Origin: Datisca glomerata
Taxonomy: Eukaryota; Streptophyta; Magnoliopsida; Cucurbitales; Datiscaceae
NCBI GenBank assembly: GCA_003255025.1
Contig: QANY01008042.1
Coordinates: 3,398,077-3,462,076, forward strand
Length of the DNA stretch: 64,000 nucleotides
Reading direction: 5' to 3'
A program made the position numbers and the translations under genes. The notes beneath the pieces were generated by a model. That model was not told the origin of the DNA, ran no database searches, and saw nothing but the letters and a program-made list of their open reading frames with translations. Positions 59,501 to 64,000 of this stretch are shown here, in pieces. How positions within the stretch are numbered: the stretch's first letter is position 1; each line of letters begins with the position of its first letter.

Positions 59501-62500
59501 CGACATATGTGGCCCAATCGCCCCTGAATCTTTCAGTGGTAAAAGGTACTTCATTACCTTTATCGATGATTTCTCACGGAAAACTTGGGTTTATTTTCTG
59601 AAAGAAAAATCCGAGGCATTCGAGGTGTTCAAAAAGTTCAAAGTGATGGTGGAGAAGGTAGCTGGTAGACACATCAAAGCCGTACGATCCGATAGAGGTG
59701 GCGAGTATACTTCGACGACTCTCATGGAGTATTGCGAGGAGCAAGGCATAAGGAGATTTCTAACCGCACCGTACTCACCTCAACAAAACGGTGTGGCCGA
59801 GAGGAAGAACCGGACTATTCTCGACATGGTTCGATCAATGCTCAAGAGCAAGAAGATGCCGACGGAATTCTGGGCAGAAGCCGTGCAATGTTCCATCTAT
59901 GTACAAAATCGATGTCCACATGTGAAGTTAGATGATCAAACACCACAAGAGGCATGGAGCGGACAAAAGCCGACAGTTTCTCATCTCAAAGTATTCGGTA
60001 GTGTGGCTTATGCACACGTACCGGATCAACGAAAAATGAAGCTCGAAGATAAAAGCAAAAGGTATATTTTTATTGGGTATGATGAGAAGACAAAAGGGTA
60101 CAAGCTACTCGACCCGATAAGCAAGAAGGTGATGGTGAGTCGTGATGTGCGAGTAAATGAAGCAAGCGAGTGGGACTGGAACAATTCGACGGAGGTTATC
60201 ATCGACGTTGGAGAATCATCAGTCATTGCACCAACAAGTATACCAACAAACTCTGAAACTACCGATGATGAAGATGAACCACAACAACCAAAAATGCGAA
60301 GTTTGCAAGATTTGTATGATGCGACAAATGAGGTACACCATGTATGTCTTTTGGCAGATGCTGAAAATATCAGCTTTGAAGAAGCGGTGCGAGACAAGAA
60401 GTGGCAAACTGCCATGAACGAGGAGATTAAAGCGATTGACCGCAACAACACATGGGAGCTAGAAGAATTGCCGAAAGGCAGTCAGCCTATTGGTGTGAAG
60501 TAGGTGTTCAAGAAAAAGATGAATGCTCAAGGTGAGATAGAACGGTACAAGGCGAGACTTGTTGCAAAGGGATACAAGCAAAAGATAGGAATCGACTATG
60601 ACGAGGTGTTTGTTCCTGTTGCAAGAATGGAGACAATCCGATTACTCATTTCACAAGCTGCTCAATTCAAATGGCAAATATTTCAAATGGATGTCAAGTN
60701 NNNNNNNNNNNNNNNNNNNNNNNNNNNNNNNNNNNNNNNNNNNNNNNNNNNNNNNNNNNNNNNNNNNNNNNNNNNNNNNNNNNNNNNNNNNNNNNNNNNN
60801 NNNNNNNNNNNNNNNNNNNNNNNNNNNNNNNNNNNNNNNNNNNNNNNNNNNNNNNNNNNNNNNNNNNNNNNNNNNNNNNNNNNNNNNNNNNNNNNNNNNN
60901 NNNNNNNNNNNNNNNNNNNNNNNNNNNNNNNNNNNNNNNNNNNNNNNNNNNNNNNNNNNNNNNNNNNNNNNNNNNNNNNNNNNNNNNNNNNNNNNNNNNN
61001 NNNNNNNNNNNNNNNNNNNNNNNNNNNNNNNNNNNNNNNNNNNNNNNNNNNNNNNNNNNNNNNNNNNNNNNNNNNNNNNNNNNNNNNNNNNNNNNNNNNN
61101 NNNNNNNNNNNNNNNNNNNNNNNNNNNNNNNNNNNNNNNNNNNNNNNNNNNNNNNNNNNNNNNNNNNNNNNNNNNNNNNNNNNNNNNNNNNNNNNNNNNN
61201 NNNNNNNNNNNNNNNNNNNNNNNNNNNNNNNNNNNNNNNNNNNNNNNNNNNNNNNNNNNNNNNNNNNNNNNNNNNNNNNNNNNNNNNNNNNNNNNNNNNN
61301 NNNNNNNNNNNNNNNNNNNNNNNNNNNNNNNNNNNNNNNNNNNNNNNNNNNNNNNNNNNNNNNNNNNNNNNNNNNNNNNNCTTAGAAATTTGTTGAGCAA
61401 GATGGAGCTAAAGCAACTAGCTGCAACCGTGATTCAAGTTGACAACAAATCAGCAATTGAGTTGGCAAAGAATCCAGTGAACCATGAAAGAAGCAAACAC
61501 ATTGACGTTCGTTTTCACTTTATCCGAAATCATGTGAAGGAAGTGTGGAATTGGTGCATGTGGCAAGTCAGGATCAAGTTGCGGATATCTTCACAAAACC
61601 GCTATTGAAAGTACTTCTCGACAAATGCAAGAAAATGATTGGCATGACGGATGGTAGAAGCATTTAAGTTTATGGGGGAGTTTTGTTGAATAAACCTTAA
61701 AAGTTATGTTTTAGTGGTTTTTTTTTAATTGAGAAGTTACAATTTAGAAGTTAGTGGAAACATAAAAGGTCAAGAGTCTTTGTAGATGAAAGGTTTGTAG
61801 ATGAAAGGCCAAGGGGTGATAGATTTAATTATTTTTCAGTTTTTTTGGCAAGAGTAGAATCTATATAAAGGCCTTGTTGAGTTCATTGGAAAACACAACT
61901 TAGAGGAATATAAAAGTTAAATATTTCAAGTGAGTTTTTAGTTTACTAGTGAGTTTTTAGTTTACAGAAATGAGTATATGCAAAGTATGGGGAGTATAAT
62001 AAAGTGCAACCCGGTTTAGTATTTACTATTTAGTGATCAAAATCGCAGGCTTGAGTCTTATAGAAGTTTAAGCTTGATTAGAACTTGAGATCAAGAAGCT
62101 GGAATGGTTTAGCTTGGGCTTAATGATAGTCCGTAATTGCAAGGATAGAGATCTAAACTTTATTTGGATGCCAGTAGATTTCTAATTTATCTACGAAGGG
62201 TCCTTGTAATTGCCGTAATCATGAGATCAGAATGCTCACGAAAACGCTAATAAGGATAGGACTTATACCAGACAATGCGAAAATACCGGTGAAGAAAGAA
62301 GCAAATGTCATCTGCTGATATTGTTCAATAGCTTCTTATGGATCTTGCAGTTGTACATATATAAAGCAATCCGACACTTAAAAAAAAATTGATGGTAATC
62401 CGTCATTATGGTACTAATTTCACTATTTTGGTGTGGTGAAGGCTGCTACTTTAATTTGTCACAAGATCTTTTCCGTTTAAATTGATTGACAGGTTACATT

Positions 62501-63190
62501 TATGTTAGTTACGAGGCTTTTTTAATCGACTTTTATCTTCTACTTTCACTGACGAAAAAACATGATTTCATGTTCACATTTTATTATTTTCACACGTTAA
62601 ACTCTCTCTTAGGTCACTTATACAATGTAATTAGCTTCATTTATCTATTAAGTTCTGTTTGTCTTGTTTCTGAAAATAAAACATGATGCACTTGATTACT
62701 TCGGTATTTATGATTTTCATGCTAATCTTTCAGTCTGAGGTTTTTGCTGTTGCATTTGCTCTGCTTGCTACTGGCGCTATAATTTTGACGTTGAATGTGC
62801 TTCTATTGGTAATTGCCTCTCTCTCCCTCCCTCCTTCTCTCTCTCTCTCAGTGTAATTGTATCAGAAGTCCAAAAACAAAAGAATTCTTCCCACATGATT
62901 TGACGAAGGATGTGTCTGCATTACTGCAGGGTGGACATATAATATTCTTCCAGAGTCTAAGTCTACTAGGTTATTGCTTGTTTCCTCTGGATGTTGGAGC
63001 CCTTATCTGCATGCTGACAGACAATGCTATAGTGAGAGTAATTTTGGTGTGTGTGACATTGGCTTGGAGTTCCTGGGCTGCATACCCTTTCATGAGTTCA
63101 GCAGTCAACCCCAGGAGAAAAGCCCTCGCCCTTTACCCGGTATTTCTCATGTATGTATCTGTTGGTTTTCTCATTATCGCCATTGACTAA
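56516..63190 (+). CDS. YIP4: YIP4-type Yip1-family integral membrane protein, 3 exons, 281 residues
   Basis: Exons are 56516-57025 (170 codons), 62734-62808 (25) and 62930-63190 (86 plus stop). All introns are phase 0 with GT/AG ends (AAG/GTAAGT; TTTCAG/TCT; TTG/GTAATT; TGCAG/GGT). The ATG at 56516 starts [20 protein letters not shown], the conserved start of plant YIP4. Residues 1-110 are Pro/Ser-rich and cytosolic. From [20 protein letters not shown] on, the protein is highly conserved. About five membrane spans follow: [17 protein letters not shown] (exon 1), [19 protein letters not shown] (exon 2), and three in exon 3 ending GFLIIAID. In Arabidopsis, YIP4a/YIP4b act with ECHIDNA at the trans-Golgi network in secretion of wall polysaccharides. 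No stop, frameshift or missing segment is seen, so the gene looks intact despite the copia in intron 1. Confidence 0.95.
57608..57612. repeat. Left target duplication of copia K (GAAAT)
   Basis: Identical to 61967-61971. Confidence 0.9.
57613..57874 (+). repeat. Copia K 5' LTR (262 bp)
   Basis: TGTTGAATAAAC to TAGTTTACA. It carries an extra 14-bp repeat of ACAATTTAGAAGTT. Where the 3' LTR has CTATATAAAGG it reads CGATAAAAAGG (57788-57798), a weakened TATA box. The primer site TGGTATCAGAGCC follows at 57878-57890. Confidence 0.95.
57892..58541 (+). pseudogene. Copia K gag
   Basis: ATG at 57892 ([20 protein letters not shown]), then [18 protein letters not shown], the N-terminal domain of plant copia gag. 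The frame is lost near 58170, where codons after KIAGSKE jump to a later part of the domain. By comparison with the family a short deletion has removed the segment between. The second frame (from 58179) has [21 protein letters not shown] sequence, [13 protein letters not shown] and [16 protein letters not shown]. It ends at TGA 58539-58541, one codon before a Gly/Arg-rich RGRGRG stretch. CGA to TGA would explain the stop. Confidence 0.85.
58542..60699 (+). pseudogene. Copia K pol: zinc knuckles, protease, integrase, start of RT
   Basis: Two CCHC knuckles ([14 protein letters not shown] 58704-58745; [14 protein letters not shown] 58758-58799). The protease has DSGASNHM with its Asp at 58917. 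Integrase has the HHCC finger (His 59310 and 59325, Cys 59409 and 59418) and catalytic Asp 59502, Asp 59691 and Glu 59799, all present. The [14 protein letters not shown] block follows near 60078-60120. RT starts [20 protein letters not shown] (60403-60462). A TAG at 60501-60503 stands where Trp is conserved (GVK-W-VFK). The frame then continues with [14 protein letters not shown] to MDVK at the assembly gap. Confidence 0.9.
60700..61380. other. Assembly gap (681 N)
   Basis: It falls inside RT of copia K. Copia pol normally needs about 900-950 bp between the MDVK block and the RNLL block that flank it, so the gap length is probably an estimate. Confidence 0.9.
61381..61667 (+). pseudogene. 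Copia K RNase H end
   Basis: [20 protein letters not shown] and [17 protein letters not shown], then a one-base shift near 61541. In the next frame come [15 protein letters not shown] and a stop at 61665-61667. This is the usual C-terminus of copia pol. Confidence 0.9.
61684..61966 (+). repeat. Copia K 3' LTR (283 bp)
   Basis: Matches the 5' LTR with roughly ten substitutions. Its extra length comes from two small tandem duplications: TTTGTAGATGAAAGG (about 61778-61808) and TAGTGAGTTTTTAGTTTA at the end (about 61930-61965). TATA box CTATATAAAGG at 61861-61871. Confidence 0.95.
61967..61971. repeat. Right target duplication of copia K (GAAAT)
   Basis: Identical to 57608-57612. Confidence 0.9.
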
Positions 63191-64000
63191 TGCATAAAAA
63201 ATACCCGTTTTATGTATCCTATACGCAATCGAAAAGTACGGATAAAATCTTGATTTTGAAATTTCATGTAGTGATTAACTTTAAATTTCACTTCTCACTT
63301 CATATAATGATACTTCAAGCCTGTGCCTGCCAATATTACACATTAGTTTTGATTGTAACTACAACAACTTACATGTTACTTACTGATTCTAATTTTTGTC
63401 ATACCCTCACAAAATATGTGATGTTATGAGATAATGGTGAATATAATATTGAATTTTAAAAATAAGTTCAGAAAGGAAAGAAAAATGTGTATTAGACACA
63501 TTAACCCATCCCCACGTTTTTTATTTATGGATTTGGGGAAAAAAATATCAATCTGTATCAAAGAAAGGAATCCTGAATCCTAATTTCATGATTTTGGGAA
63601 ATAAAATTTGAAACTCATGGCTTAGGTTGGAGATAAAAATTTGAAATCCAATGATTAAATTCCTCTTTGACCATTTTTTTTTTGTCAAAATCAGTGTAGA
63701 TTCTAAGGGGAATTGAGATATGATTCGAATCCACAACTTCTAAGATATATGTGTGAGGGTTGAATTAACTTTGTGAATACATCTTACCATTCATCTTTAA
63801 TCTTTAATGAAGATAAAATTAAAAAAAAATGTCATCCCTTTCGGCGTTAATGATTTTGATCTTGATGGTGTCATTTTTAGAAGAGAGCAGTCATTGATTT
63901 CAGTCGTATTTCTACGTTAAGATTTGAAAACAAAATGTAATTATTCTTCACGATTTTCATTCATTCGTTCTGTTTGAAGGCCATGGCCAGTGGGTTGTTG
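63191..64000. other. YIP4 3' flank
   Basis: 3' UTR and downstream DNA. No clear polyadenylation signal was singled out and no other gene is seen before the window ends. Confidence 0.5.

Larger units (their letters stand above)
57613..61966 (+). mobile_element. Ty1/copia retrotransposon K in YIP4 intron 1
   Basis: LTRs at 57613-57874 and 61684-61966, primer site, gag, protease, integrase, RT, RNase H and polypurine tract GGGGGAG (61674-61680), flanked by perfect GAAAT duplications. The order is copia-type. Frames are far better preserved than in C1 or D. The visible lesions are a frameshifting deletion in gag, a stop at 58539-58541, a stop at 60501-60503 and a frameshift near 61541. A run of N (60700-61380) hides most of RT. 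Base composition of the coding part is more GC-rich than its surroundings. Confidence 0.95.
57026..62733 (+). other. YIP4 intron 1, enlarged by copia K
   Basis: 5708 bp, of which 4354 plus a 5-bp duplication are the transposon, leaving about 1.35 kb of original intron. A perfect 25-bp tandem duplication (CGTTAAACTCAGAGTTACAT and 5 more bases) lies at 57431-57480. The element is in the same orientation as the gene. Confidence 0.9.

Noticed and set aside
62849..62929. Earlier acceptor (CTCTCAG at about 62845-62851) for YIP4 exon 3
   Set aside because: Would add residues not found in YIP4 proteins between LNVLLL and GGHIIFFQ; the acceptor at 62929 restores the conserved junction exactly.

Overview
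The window is nuclear DNA of a flowering plant, most likely a eudicot. It is AT-rich and packed with nested plant retrotransposons, and it holds one multi-exon gene that encodes a full-length YIP4-type Yip1-family membrane protein. No prokaryotic, organellar, rRNA or tRNA genes were recognised. Apart from YIP4, every coding trace is a decayed transposon reading frame.

Layout. (1) 1-35643: two minus-strand Ty3/gypsy elements of the Tat/Ogre type, called G1 and G2, arranged as internal region - LTR - internal region - LTR. G1 (1-2724 and 16502-22805) is split by a 13.8 kb minus-strand Ty1/copia element, C1 (2725-16501). C1 carries two tandem duplications of its 5' LTR/leader zone. G2 (about 24990-33409) lacks the RNase H and most of the integrase. 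A 70-bp tandem repeat lies between G2 and the middle LTR. (2) 35782-36285: a 504-bp TRIM element. (3) 36624-48312: pieces of two minus-strand LINEs. They are cut by a solo copia LTR (36752-37254), an unidentified 1.9 kb insert with LTR-like features, and a degenerate plus-strand copia element D (41029-47220). (4) 48664-56448: a cluster of non-autonomous Mutator-like elements with long inverted repeats. Elements A and B have near-perfect or perfect 9-10 bp target duplications and arrays of a small palindrome, and each has been entered by a hAT-type MITE. A more tentative element C surrounds A. (5) 56516-63190: the YIP4 gene, three exons encoding 281 residues. Intron 1 contains a plus-strand copia element K (57613-61966) with a perfect 5-bp target duplication and a 681-base assembly gap.

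Functionally, only YIP4 looks able to make a protein for the cell. MULE-like element B ends 67 bp upstream of its start codon, so the proximal promoter and any longer 5' UTR must lie largely in transposon DNA. Intron 1 is about 5.7 kb, mostly because of copia K. The rest of the window records insertion, tandem duplication, LTR recombination and deletion. Insertion order follows from nesting: C1 is younger than G1; the hAT MITEs are younger than A and B; D and the solo LTR are younger than the LINE copies.
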